Below, one piece after another: positions 1 to 8,016 of a stretch of DNA of 64,000 nt (positions within the stretch are counted from its first letter, which is position 1; each line of letters opens with the position of its first letter). The position numbers and the translations under genes are program-made. The notes beneath the pieces are model-generated. The model made no database searches. It was not told the origin of the DNA and worked only from the letters and a program-made list of their open reading frames with translations. Where the stretch lies: positions 88,603-152,602 of the forward strand of contig JAUVXR010000002.1 in assembly GCA_030603495.1 (NCBI GenBank), given 5' to 3'. The DNA comes from a bacterium (GTDB lineage: Bacteria; Armatimonadota; Zipacnadia; Zipacnadales; Zipacnadaceae).

Positions 1-21
1 TCCCGGCTGAGCTAACCGCCC
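1..21 (-). tRNA. partial tRNA, 5' end only
   Basis: Read on the minus strand this begins with a 7-nt acceptor strand GGGCGGT, followed by TA and a typical D-arm start GCTCAGCCGGGA. The gene runs off the left edge, so the anticodon is not visible. It lies 22 bp upstream of the tRNA-Leu gene on the same strand, as in a tRNA pair. The amino-acid identity cannot be assigned. Confidence 0.65.
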
Positions 22-43
22 ACTTTGCCGGTCATACTCTAGC

Positions 44-131
44 TGGTGCCGAGGGCGGGATTCGAACCCGCACGAACCTTGCGGTCACTAGCCCCTCAAG
101 CTAGCGTGTCTGCCAATTCCACCACCTCGGC
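44..131 (-). tRNA. tRNA-Leu (GAG anticodon)
   Basis: The minus strand folds into a complete class II tRNA of 88 nt including an encoded CCA end. The acceptor GCCGAGG pairs with CCTCGGC. The anticodon stem CTAGC/GCTAG closes the loop TTGAGGG, giving anticodon GAG (Leu, CUC/CUU). A variable arm with GTGACCGCAAGGTTCGT follows, and the T-arm carries GGTTCGAATCC. The length, long variable arm and anticodon all agree with tRNA-Leu. An accessory cassette lies just beyond it, so it may act as an integration site, but I see no flanking att repeat. Confidence 0.97.
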
Positions 132-231
132 GCACCCCAAAGTATACCTCTCACGACCGGATTAGTCAAGCTACGAGATGCGAATCTAGGCCCGGTCGGC
201 AGACTCCGATAACGCGGAAATATACTTGTCA

Positions 232-375
232 TCATGACGTCCAGGAAGAAGCTTTGCTCGGCACGCGCAGGCCCAGTGGCAGGTAGGTAAAGACACCGGA
301 GGTCAGCGGGCGGACGAACCCGCCGCGCACCAGCAGCTTATGACTGGGGATTTCCGCTTCCGCCGGCGTCGGATG
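232..375 (-). pseudogene. prolyl-tRNA synthetase N-terminal remnant
   Basis: The minus-strand translation contains [17 protein letters not shown] followed by [18 protein letters not shown]. This matches the conserved N-terminus of ProRS, whose E. coli form reads PADAEVISHQLMLRAGM then LASGLYTWLPTGVRV. After LGLRV the frame meets unrelated residues and a stop at 232-234. No catalytic class II domain follows, and no clear start is visible upstream. It is therefore a roughly 45-residue fragment left by a deletion or rearrangement, not a working gene. Confidence 0.68.
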
Positions 376-567
376 GTGCGAGCTGCGGATCGGGGAGCAG
401 TAGACCTGTCCGGGGCGCTTCCCGCCGCCACGTCGCCACGTTGACCAGGCAGAATGTGGGTCGGCCTGGCGACTCCTTGTGAGGAAAGTAAGTCATCACA
501 GCTCCCTCGCCATCTTCCGCCAACTTAGAGCAAGAGATTCGGCGGCTCGTTCAAAGCATTCGCTGCG

Positions 568-1773
568 CTAGCTGCTTCCTTGCCAAACGCGCTCGAGGAC
601 GAACCCCCTCGCAGCGTGAAGCGCAGACAAAGCAGAGCGATTGACATCGATGAAGTTGCCAAAATCGCGATCTTGTTCACGCACGCCGAGACGGTGAAGC
701 TGGTCTATCTCTGCCTGAGCGTCGTCAAGCAAAGCAAGGTGGGCCTCGAACGTCTCTCTGTACGAGCCCCTTGAAGCTAGGGAGCATTGCCTGTGCAGGC
801 ACTGCAAGTAGTGTCGATACGATTGCTGCTCAGAATAGTCTGTAGACGTTGGCTGAGCACCAGAGAAAAGCACGTCAGCATAGTCTGAGCCGAGGTCCAC
901 GTCGGGCCGAAGCGAATCGAGCGCGCCATCCCTGTAGGCTATGTCCAGGAAAGGCACTTTGAATTCGGACAACGCTTGCGGACAGTAGTACCACTTTGCC
1001 TTGCGCTTTATGTCGCCAGGTTGACGCTCGTGAAACTTCTCAGGCGCGAACGAACGCACATTAAGCCAAGTGCCGGATGCGATAGCGTCCACGCGTGCTG
1101 TAGCGAGGCAGAGCATCTGATGGCTGCCATAACCGAGGAGCACGTCCTTGTCTTGCAGCTTCAACCCAGCGCACAGAATCAGGAGATTGCCGAGCCACAT
1201 TGAGTCGTCAACTAGGTATTGGGTCGCTGGATGCTCTGGGACGATGTAAACTCCGCCTACATCCCAGGCTTCGGCGGCATTTAGTGCCATCTCAATCTGA
1301 TCCTCGAATCGGAGTGCTTCAGCGGAAAGGCACAACGTTGCAATGCGAGGCCTATCGGTTACCAGATTTGCGGCCTCGTCGATGACCGTGCTCTGCACCG
1401 CCAACCAGTCATCATCGACACGTTCACCATAGAGTCCCGGGACCACGAATCTGTCCGCACACGCTGAGTCGTTCAAAGCCAGAAGACGCTGCAACAAGTC
1501 AACGAGGGCCGAACCTCCATCCAACATGCTTGTGGCGAAGTCGTCAGGCCAATAGTCGTGATTGACAAGTCGATGATGCGTCGCTCGTGGCTCGAAGAAC
1601 TGCGGATCCAGAAGGTTGCGGCCTCCGCATTTCACAATTTCTGAACCGAAGTGTTGGATCTGCTTGCGGGTCAGATCGCGAGGGCTTAGGATTACCGTAG
1701 CCTCTTCCCAACGCTCCAGCAGATGGCGGCAGTGTGCCATCATCCCATAGCCGAGCTGAAGGTAGAGTTCCAC
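568..1773 (-). CDS. TIM-barrel-like protein of kinase cassette
   Basis: This 401-residue protein is not assigned to a named family. The sequence alternates hydrophobic strands and helices like a TIM barrel. The N-terminal strand region has YLQLGYGMM and VILSPRDL, then LLDPQFFEPR. A central strand has GGVYIVPEHP, and a later block reads VLLGYGSHQMLCLA then VDAIASGTWLNVRSF. A distant resemblance to tRNA-guanine-transglycosylase-like barrels is possible but is only an impression. There is no signal peptide or membrane segment. The start lies 12 bp after the kinase stop, so it is the last gene of a three-gene operon. Confidence 0.7.
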   Translation of the reverse strand: MELYLQLGYGMMAHCRHLLERWEEATVILSPRDLTRKQIQHFGSEIVKCGGRNLLDPQFFEPRATHHRLVNHDYWPDDFATSMLDGGSALVDLLQRLLALNDSACADRFVVPGLYGERVDDDWLAVQSTVIDEAANLVTDRPRIATLCLSAEALRFEDQIEMALNAAEAWDVGGVYIVPEHPATQYLVDDSMWLGNLLILCAGLKLQDKDVLLGYGSHQMLCLATARVDAIASGTWLNVRSFAPEKFHERQPGDIKRKAKWYYCPQALSEFKVPFLDIAYRDGALDSLRPDVDLGSDYADVLFSGAQPTSTDYSEQQSYRHYLQCLHRQCSLASRGSYRETFEAHLALLDDAQAEIDQLHRLGVREQDRDFGNFIDVNRSALSALHAARGFVLERVWQGSS

Positions 1774-1785
1774 GAGCTTGCCTCC

Positions 1786-2655
1786 TTAACTCTCGTCCAG
1801 GTTCATTACCGCGCATATCGCGTCAAACCACTGCTTGGCCTGAGCGGCCGACGGCGGGCGCCGAGAGGGGTACTCATCCATCAGCACGGCAAAGAAGCCG
1901 CCCAATTGATTCTCTGGATCTTCGGGAATCTCAAGCGCCGGAGTGGTCATCTTTTCGGTTCTGCGCAGTATGTCCAATTGATCTCTAGCCCCGTCTGCGA
2001 AAGGATGCACGCCCAAAAGACATTCGTACGCCACCACGCCAATCGCGAACAGGTCCGCACGGATGTCGATCTTCTTCTTCAGATTGCGGAATTGCTCAGG
2101 AGCAGCGTATCCTGGTGTGTGAGGGCCGAACTGCGCTTCTGTCGGCGTTATGGACGTCTTGGCAAGATGCCGGGCGATCCCGAAGTCCAGAAGCCTAAAA
2201 GACGCATCTGGGCAAACCATGATGTTTTCCGGCTTAATGTCTCGATGGACTATTTTCTGTTCCTCCATCGCCACAGCCGCCTCAAGCAATACCCTGACCA
2301 GTTTCAGAACGGTCGGCGTGCAGAGCCTCTGCTTTGCCTTTAGCTCGTTCCGAAGCGTCACGCCTTCGATGAACTCCTCAACGATGTAGACAGCGCAACC
2401 GTCGACACGCTCAAATGCTCCCGAACCATATAACCGTGCTGTATTGGGGATTTCACACACTGTTGCCACTTCGACCTCACGTTCCAGTCTCAGTCGTTCG
2501 TCGGAATCCGACTCCGGCAGGACCTTTATCACAACCTTGCCATGGTCCTCGTGCACGCCATAGAAAACTGTCCTCTGTCCGCCGCGATCCAGTAGAGTAA
2601 CCGCGCTAGTCTTGGGAATATTGGCCTCAACCTCCTGGGCGTTCATCTCTTGCAT
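1786..2655 (-). CDS. cytosolic Ser/Thr protein kinase
   Basis: This is a Hanks-type kinase of 289 residues with no transmembrane or sensor region. Visible motifs, in order, are a glycine-rich loop GGQRTVFYG, the ATP-binding lysine in VVIKVLPE, the catalytic loop HRDIKPENIM, LLDFGIAR (DFG) and GYAAPEQF (APE). It is an RD kinase with all core residues present. A GGGGG stretch a few bases before the ATG can serve as ribosome-binding site. It sits between the PD-(D/E)XK-like gene (12 bp upstream) and the barrel protein (12 bp downstream), so it probably phosphorylates one of its partners. It is distinct from the membrane PASTA kinase at 22.1 kb. Confidence 0.9.
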   Translation of the reverse strand: MQEMNAQEVEANIPKTSAVTLLDRGGQRTVFYGVHEDHGKVVIKVLPESDSDERLRLEREVEVATVCEIPNTARLYGSGAFERVDGCAVYIVEEFIEGVTLRNELKAKQRLCTPTVLKLVRVLLEAAVAMEEQKIVHRDIKPENIMVCPDASFRLLDFGIARHLAKTSITPTEAQFGPHTPGYAAPEQFRNLKKKIDIRADLFAIGVVAYECLLGVHPFADGARDQLDILRRTEKMTTPALEIPEDPENQLGGFFAVLMDEYPSRRPPSAAQAKQWFDAICAVMNLDES

Positions 2656-2667
2656 GGATTTCCCCCG

Positions 2668-3405
2668 TTAACTGCTCTGAAGACGCCGGCCTATCCATTC
2701 GTTGAACAGCCATGAGCCATAGGAAGCGGGAATGTGGCCCTTTCGAGCGCTCTCCAGGCGACGCACTCGACCGCCGTTGAGCAGTAGTATCCCCACGCCG
2801 GTTCGACGTGAACGGTCCAAAGCCGTACCGCTGGGGCTCTCGATGGGCGACAGGACATAGGATTGTGACGCGAACCACTGGTCAAGCTGGGCTTGCCGAA
2901 AAGCATTGCGCCAGTTCTTCATTTTCGCTTCCACAGCCACAATTGAACGGAGACCGAACACCCATTTGAGGGGCTTGGGCATCCATTTGCCTCCCGATCG
3001 CGTGATCATATTGGCATCAAGGAGCCTCTCCAGCGTGCCCAGAAGTGTTCTTGGGTCGACACCAAGCGCGCCAATCAACATGCGCACATCGGCACCCTTC
3101 ACACCCACAAGATGATGCATCACCTTGAGATCCACTGGCTTGAGTTCTAGTCGTGTCGCTGGCCAGCGAAAGGCCCTTGGCATATATTGGACAGCAACAA
3201 GATCAGGGAATCCACTGTCCATCTGAGGCTCATGGAAAAGCGCTACATCGCCCTTCTGCCACCGGAAGCAAGCAGGGACAAACTCCTTGAAGTCCTCAAC
3301 TAGCTCAGCTTCGGGTCCCGCTGCCCCGTTGCGGGCCGCGAGGCCAATGCCGGGATTGCTTCCCCGGAATTCGATGATGTTCATCATCAGCTCCTTCTTT
3401 ACCAT
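2668..3405 (-). CDS. PD-(D/E)XK-like protein with inserted wHTH
   Basis: This 245-residue protein is the first gene of the kinase operon. The N-terminal part carries LFHEPQMDSGFPDLVAV, which fits the first acidic strand (GxPDxV) of a PD-(D/E)XK fold. The middle, about residues 95-145, looks like a winged helix: LKVMHHLVGVKGADVRMLI, then LGTLERLLDANMI. Next comes IVAVEAKMKNWRNAFRQA, giving the E-x-K pair and the following Q/A helix of the nuclease-like core, then QSYVLSP. AGGAG lies 4-5 bases before the ATG; a second start MMN lies 6 codons later. Nuclease activity is inferred from motifs only. A transcription factor with a dead nuclease fold is the alternative. Confidence 0.65.
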   Translation of the reverse strand: MVKKELMMNIIEFRGSNPGIGLAARNGAAGPEAELVEDFKEFVPACFRWQKGDVALFHEPQMDSGFPDLVAVQYMPRAFRWPATRLELKPVDLKVMHHLVGVKGADVRMLIGALGVDPRTLLGTLERLLDANMITRSGGKWMPKPLKWVFGLRSIVAVEAKMKNWRNAFRQAQLDQWFASQSYVLSPIESPSGTALDRSRRTGVGILLLNGGRVRRLESARKGHIPASYGSWLFNEWIGRRLQSS

Positions 3406-3550
3406 AGCACTCCTATTTATGGCTTGTCAACACGCAGGTAACGTACACCCAGACGCCTGACATATACGGAAATCTGGTCAGTCAGCGACGCAGCACCACT
3501 ACGGCGACTATAGCGACCGTCGGGCAACTACTCAAGGCCAATCACTTCCC

Positions 3551-4048
3551 GCCAGGAACCGCGCCAGTCTGGCGGTCGTCTGCACCAATAGGGCGGTTGC
3601 GTACGCTCTGCCAAATGGCGCACCGACTCTGGCAGCCGAGCCCTATTATCCGTTTGATCAAGCTGCAATGTGGTTCCCCCAGCATGGCGTCTCGCAGGCT
3701 GTCATAGGGCTTTCCTCCTTTTGGCAAACGCCCCTTGAATCGTATCTTCTCATGTTCGAGTTGCCCAAGCAACTGAAGGTATACACTCCCCAGTCAAGCA
3801 GCAGGTACCACCCTCGCGCAGCCTGGGGACTCGAAGAGCTCAGGGACAGGTGTAACCAAGGTGCAGTTGACTATTTGATAGCACCCGACCTATCGGGTTT
3901 GAGCTTTCCCTGGACGGACCCTAGATTCCGGATCATCAACCCGAGAGAAATCGCTCTTCTTGCGTCCGACCAAGCCAAGGGCTTCACCTATGTCACTACG
4001 TTCTCTGCCCACGGCAGGAGCCTGATCTTGTGCCGCGTTGACAAATAG
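3551..4048 (+). pseudogene. 5'-truncated unrecognised gene
   Basis: A coherent plus-strand frame ends with a stop at 4046-4048. Its upstream part, from about 3551, contains VVCTNRAVAYALPNG, then YYPFDQAAMWFPQHGVSQ, and it stays open back to a stop at 3458-3460 without a convincing start or ribosome-binding site. The first ATG, at 3668, is internal to the coding-looking region. The C-terminal part reads DYLIAPDLSGLSFPW and FRIINPREIALLAS. It may be the soluble tail of a membrane glycosyltransferase or surface protein, but I cannot name the family. It is most likely a remnant bordering the accessory cassette. Confidence 0.4.
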
Positions 4049-4101
4049 CCACGGACGCAAGCTGAGTCACTGGGCAATGCCCTTTGGCCGGCGAGACGCA
4101 G

Positions 4102-4419
4102 TCAGCCAGAGCGGGAGCGGAGGCCAAGCAGCAAGCCGAGCAGAAAACCGACGGCCATGGGAAGATTGTAGGCGAGCGCGCTGACCCCGGCTTGCAGCGC
4201 ATCCCCAGCCAGACCCGGGACGGGCTTCAAATGCTCAAAAAAGGCCGCCCAGTCCCACTCGACCAGACCGTAGTAGCCGAGGATCTGGACCGCGATGAAC
4301 AGGACAACAACCAGACAGCCCAGCGCCCGTGCTGCCGACTTCAATGCCAGCACGGCCAGCCAGCCCAGCAGTATGCCGAGCGCTGCGCTTACTATGATTG
4401 AGACTACGTAACTGGGCAT
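4102..4419 (-). CDS. FUN14 family membrane protein
   Basis: A 105-residue protein with the FUN14 layout. The first helix (SIIVSAALGILLGWLAVLAL) is followed by a positively charged turn, then a second helix (LGCLVVVLFIAVQILGYYG). The conserved LVEWDWAAFFE block follows, and a final amphipathic/hydrophobic segment NLPMAVGFLLGLLLGLR closes the protein. FUN14 proteins are small inner-membrane proteins whose bacterial role is unknown. It is convergent with the truncated gene to its left. About 60 bp separate it from the end of the glycosidase-like gene, so the two may be co-transcribed. Confidence 0.8.
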   Translation of the reverse strand: MPSYVVSIIVSAALGILLGWLAVLALKSAARALGCLVVVLFIAVQILGYYGLVEWDWAAFFEHLKPVPGLAGDALQAGVSALAYNLPMAVGFLLGLLLGLRSRSG

Positions 4420-4477
4420 CTGTGATCACAGAGAAGTGGGTTCGCGCCACGCTAGGAGGCGGCCTGGGGACCCCAGA

Positions 4478-6898
4478 TCATCTAGTCGCGTACACATGCA
4501 CATCGTGCGGAGCAAAACTGTCTTGGAAGGTGCCGATGGGTGCAGTGAAGTCAGCCCTAGGCGAACCCAATCCCGACGTTCGGACCTCGACGTGTTCATC
4601 TGGGCTTGGTTCGCCGCGGGTGCCCTGATCGTTGCACGTGATCGCGCGGTGCTCAAACATAACACTTAGCTGGCGCGCTGCAATGTCGGGCAGAGCAAAG
4701 TCCGCTATGACACCCCGGTCTGACGTATTGACCACGACAATGTAGTCGCCGCCGTCGTAGTGCCAGGCGGCCAGATGCAGATCACCGTCGCTGGCCGTCG
4801 GCAGCAGGCGGTGTTTCCCCTGCAAGAACACCGGCGAGAGCCACTGCAGCTCGCGGTTGATCTGGGGCAGCGTTGCCCACAGGTCGGGGGCATCCTGACG
4901 CAGCCGGAACCGCCTCGTGCCCGGATAGCTGGGAATATCATACCCGTAATAGATCAACCCGGTAGCGCCGTGGACAAGCGCCAGATATGTCATCGCCCGC
5001 ACCTCGGCCGAAGTCGGCTGCCGGCCGGAGTCGCTGGGGTCCAGGGCCGCGTCCTCGTACCAGGCCCGCCCGGCCGCCTGGATGACCGCCCACACTGGGC
5101 GCTCGCCATCGGTTGCCTCCACCGCCGCAGCGACGATACGTGCTAGAGAAGTTATCGGCGCCCTGGGCACGGGCAGTGACCAAGCAACCACAATGTCGGC
5201 GAAGTCGCTATAGTAGGGCAGCAGTGAGGGCGAACTAAGGGCCATCAGCGTGGGGTGCGCTGGACTCATTATTTCTAGCTCCTGACACACGGCCGCAGCC
5301 ACTTCCGGCGGGGCGGTCTGCTGATCTGGCCGCGGCAGCACGTACCAGCCCAGGAGGGCCGAATTGCCCCCGAACTTGCGCACCAGGTTTTCCCACAAGT
5401 CGCGGCTCGGAGCGGGAATGCCGAGGCCTGTCCGGGGTCCAAGTATGCGTGGCGAAGAGACAATTAGGGATATGCCTTGGTTGTGCGCTTCATCGGCGAA
5501 GGCATAGCTGGCCCGGGACGAGGGAACAACCGCGAAGTTGAAACCGGCACCGGCGATAGGTGCCAGGTCAGTCGACTCGCAAACGTAATAGATGCCGCGT
5601 GGCAATATGGGCATGCCGTTCAGCCACAGCCGACGGTGACGATCGTAGCCTACTTCCGCGGCGGAGGGCGGTAGCCGTTTCAGCACAAGCTGCAAGCTCT
5701 GGCTAAGCTCACCACTGGGTGTGGCCGCCGTGATCAACGTCGTGTAGTTGCCACTGAGCAAGTTATCGGCAGACATGGTGATGACAAAGCGGGTCGGCCC
5801 AATCCGAGTAATGCCGCCGTTGTGCTCCGTCACCTTTGTTCCGGTTTCCGAGATCTCCGCAGTCAGTTCGAGTCGGCGGGCGATATTCTCAACGGCGTTT
5901 ATCTGGCCGACAATCTCCAGTGTGTCGATCGGTATGCTGGATAGGAGCGTGCTGCGGAAGGCCGGTTGGGTGAATTGAGCTTCGATCAGTCCAGGGGCAA
6001 GCGTCTGCTGGTGGTCATATATCTCGCCGCTGTCGTCGTCCCTGACTACGAGCTGGAGGGTATGGGGCAAATCGAGCGGCAAGGCGTAGTCAAGATCCAG
6101 CACACCGGTGCCGTTAGCCTTAATGCGCGCCTCTTGCTCCACCCGTTTTCCGTTGCCCCGCTGGTCTACCGCGACAAGCACTACCTGCAGCTCGCGACTA
6201 CGGGAGCTATGGTTGTCTAGACGGACGGTAGTCCGTCGCTTATTGGGCAGCTCATACACCGTTCCCTTACGCACAATCGTCGCCGCCACCTCGTCGGGGT
6301 AGGGGCGCAAGGCCACCTGGTCAACGTAGAATTTCCCCGGACCGGTAAAGCGGAGGATTGGCACCACCTGGCGCGCACCGGGGAGAGCTTCAAACTGCCA
6401 CGAGAGCAGACTCCAGTCTTTGGATTCTGGGATATTTTTGGCCTCGGCCTGCAGCGCACGGGTCTGCCACTCCTGTTCGCGGAAATCCTCGGCGAAGGTC
6501 ACCAACGACATCTGCACGTCGGGCTCCTGCTCGGTGCGATAATAGCAGGTCAACAACATCTTGTTGCTGCCCAGCTCGCTCATCTCGATCGGCGGTGCAT
6601 ACACATCGAACAGAATGAGCTGCTCGGCACTTTCCATCAGCAAGCAGTTGCGGCTCTTGTAGCCCTGCTGGACTACCCTAAGATTCGCCTGAGACCCAGG
6701 CTCGGGCGGAAAGGTACGCCAGCCGACCGGCATTCCCGCCACATCCAGCTCTTCAAATCCCCCATTTGAGAGCAGATTCCCAGCATAAGCGCCGCCAGGC
6801 AGACTGAGCAAAGATGTGATCGCCGCCAGCACCAGCACCATGCGCGTGGTTTGTCCGGCTAAGATCAGCGTTGAATAGGGACACTTGCTACGAGTCAT
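4478..6898 (-). CDS. secreted glycoside-hydrolase-like protein
   Basis: An 806-residue exported protein. A signal peptide (VLVLAAITSLLSLPGGAYA) precedes a jelly-roll carbohydrate-binding region: NLLSNGGFEELD near the mature N-terminus and YVDQVALRPYP near residue 190. Beta-sandwich modules follow to about residue 410. From about 415 a TIM-barrel region begins with LWLNGMPILPRGIYYV. It continues through LLGWYVLPRPDQ, PVWAVIQAAGRAW and GATGLIYYGYDIPSY, and ends in a C-terminal beta domain with LAAWHYDGGDYIVVVNTS. Related proteins usually have an acidic residue (DEP) after the GWY strand; here it reads PRP. It may bind rather than cleave polysaccharide. Confidence 0.72.
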   Translation of the reverse strand: MTRSKCPYSTLILAGQTTRMVLVLAAITSLLSLPGGAYAGNLLSNGGFEELDVAGMPVGWRTFPPEPGSQANLRVVQQGYKSRNCLLMESAEQLILFDVYAPPIEMSELGSNKMLLTCYYRTEQEPDVQMSLVTFAEDFREQEWQTRALQAEAKNIPESKDWSLLSWQFEALPGARQVVPILRFTGPGKFYVDQVALRPYPDEVAATIVRKGTVYELPNKRRTTVRLDNHSSRSRELQVVLVAVDQRGNGKRVEQEARIKANGTGVLDLDYALPLDLPHTLQLVVRDDDSGEIYDHQQTLAPGLIEAQFTQPAFRSTLLSSIPIDTLEIVGQINAVENIARRLELTAEISETGTKVTEHNGGITRIGPTRFVITMSADNLLSGNYTTLITAATPSGELSQSLQLVLKRLPPSAAEVGYDRHRRLWLNGMPILPRGIYYVCESTDLAPIAGAGFNFAVVPSSRASYAFADEAHNQGISLIVSSPRILGPRTGLGIPAPSRDLWENLVRKFGGNSALLGWYVLPRPDQQTAPPEVAAAVCQELEIMSPAHPTLMALSSPSLLPYYSDFADIVVAWSLPVPRAPITSLARIVAAAVEATDGERPVWAVIQAAGRAWYEDAALDPSDSGRQPTSAEVRAMTYLALVHGATGLIYYGYDIPSYPGTRRFRLRQDAPDLWATLPQINRELQWLSPVFLQGKHRLLPTASDGDLHLAAWHYDGGDYIVVVNTSDRGVIADFALPDIAARQLSVMFEHRAITCNDQGTRGEPSPDEHVEVRTSGLGSPRADFTAPIGTFQDSFAPHDVHVYATR

Positions 6899-6971
6899 TA
6901 TCCGCCTCCGTTCTCGGCCCAGGGATTCGCGTGGCAGTTGAATCTCCTGCTACCTTGATTCACCGCAGCGG

Positions 6972-7898
6972 CTATTCTCCCTGCCCATCGGTTACCACAT
7001 AGATGTGCCGGGTCAGCCTCCCCTTGACCACCTGTACCTCTTGGTGGATGCAAAACCCCAGTTGTCGGAGCAGGCGCCGTTCGTCAGCGCCAACCACCAC
7101 GGCCATCCGCCTGACTTGGCTGCGCAGATTGAGCAGAATATCAGTGTGCAGGCCGGGAGCAACCGGGGCAGAATGGCCGTAGGGAAGATCAACCACCGCC
7201 GCATCAAAGCTTCCGGCGATAGTGCAAGCGTCACCGACGAAAATGTTGGGAGACAACCGTAGCGCCCGCAGGTTGGCAGCGGCCTGGTGAGCCAGCGCTG
7301 GGCTTATCTCCATGCCCCAGGCGTGAATACCGTCAGCGAGGGCCTCAGCCACCACTGTTCCACTGCCACAGCACGGATCTAGCAGAAGATCGCCAGGAGC
7401 CGCCACTAGGTTCACCAGCGCCCGGGCCATCCGGGGCGCCAGCGCATGAGAGTAATGGTAAGGACGCCGAACCCCAGCCCGCCAGCGCTGTGCGCTGCGC
7501 GAGATGATAGGCCCGAAATGCCAGCCATCATGGGTGACCACCACCGCAAGCTCCGTTCGCGGATAGTCAAGGTTAGGACGGCCCGATATCAAGTCAGCGA
7601 TAGCTTTCTTCAACTCAGTCGCGCTAACTGCCGCCTTAGGCCCAGGCCGGAAGACCTCGATACGGTAGCCCTCAAGCTGAAGCTCAAGCTGGCCTACGGC
7701 CTCTTGCAATTCGGGCCAGTCGCTACCGGTGGCGACTTGCTCGCCGCACAAGCGGATGTAGGCAGCGCGAGTAACGTCTGCACCCATCGCCCCCACAGCA
7801 ACTCGGCCTTGGGGTGTGCAACCAGCCACCGCCCACAACTCGGCGCGAGCCAGATCGAGTTCCTCGTCCGGCCCCATCAGCAGATAGAAATGGGCCAA
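6972..7898 (-). CDS. Trm11-like tRNA guanine methyltransferase
   Basis: A 308-residue SAM-dependent methyltransferase. The N-terminal half, with MGPDEELDLARAELWAV, looks like the THUMP/ferredoxin-like RNA-binding region of Trm11 and RlmL-type enzymes. The C-terminal Rossmann domain has motif I (LLLDPCCGSGTVVAEAL), followed by WGMEISP. Motif IV is DLPYG, matching the (D/N)PPY active site of N2-guanine methyltransferases with one substitution. The usual substrate of this family is guanosine in tRNA, for example m2G10. The target here is inferred from the family. The gene stands alone, between the glycosidase-like gene and the HD-GYP gene. Confidence 0.8.
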   Translation of the reverse strand: MAHFYLLMGPDEELDLARAELWAVAGCTPQGRVAVGAMGADVTRAAYIRLCGEQVATGSDWPELQEAVGQLELQLEGYRIEVFRPGPKAAVSATELKKAIADLISGRPNLDYPRTELAVVVTHDGWHFGPIISRSAQRWRAGVRRPYHYSHALAPRMARALVNLVAAPGDLLLDPCCGSGTVVAEALADGIHAWGMEISPALAHQAAANLRALRLSPNIFVGDACTIAGSFDAAVVDLPYGHSAPVAPGLHTDILLNLRSQVRRMAVVVGADERRLLRQLGFCIHQEVQVVKGRLTRHIYVVTDGQGE

Positions 7899-8016
7899 TC
7901 ACCCCCACCCCCTGGGGGACTGCCAACGCAGGTGCAACTGCAGCAATAGTGAGGCTCGCCGCCGAGTCTGGGGCACGGCCCAACCAGTGCGCTATGCGGG
8001 CCCCCGCCGGCAGACG

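Noticed and set aside
7900..7920. Terminator between the Trm11-like and HD-GYP genes
   Set aside because: CCCCC/GGGGG pairing near 7910 has almost no loop and no T-run; it is likely just GC-rich sequence.
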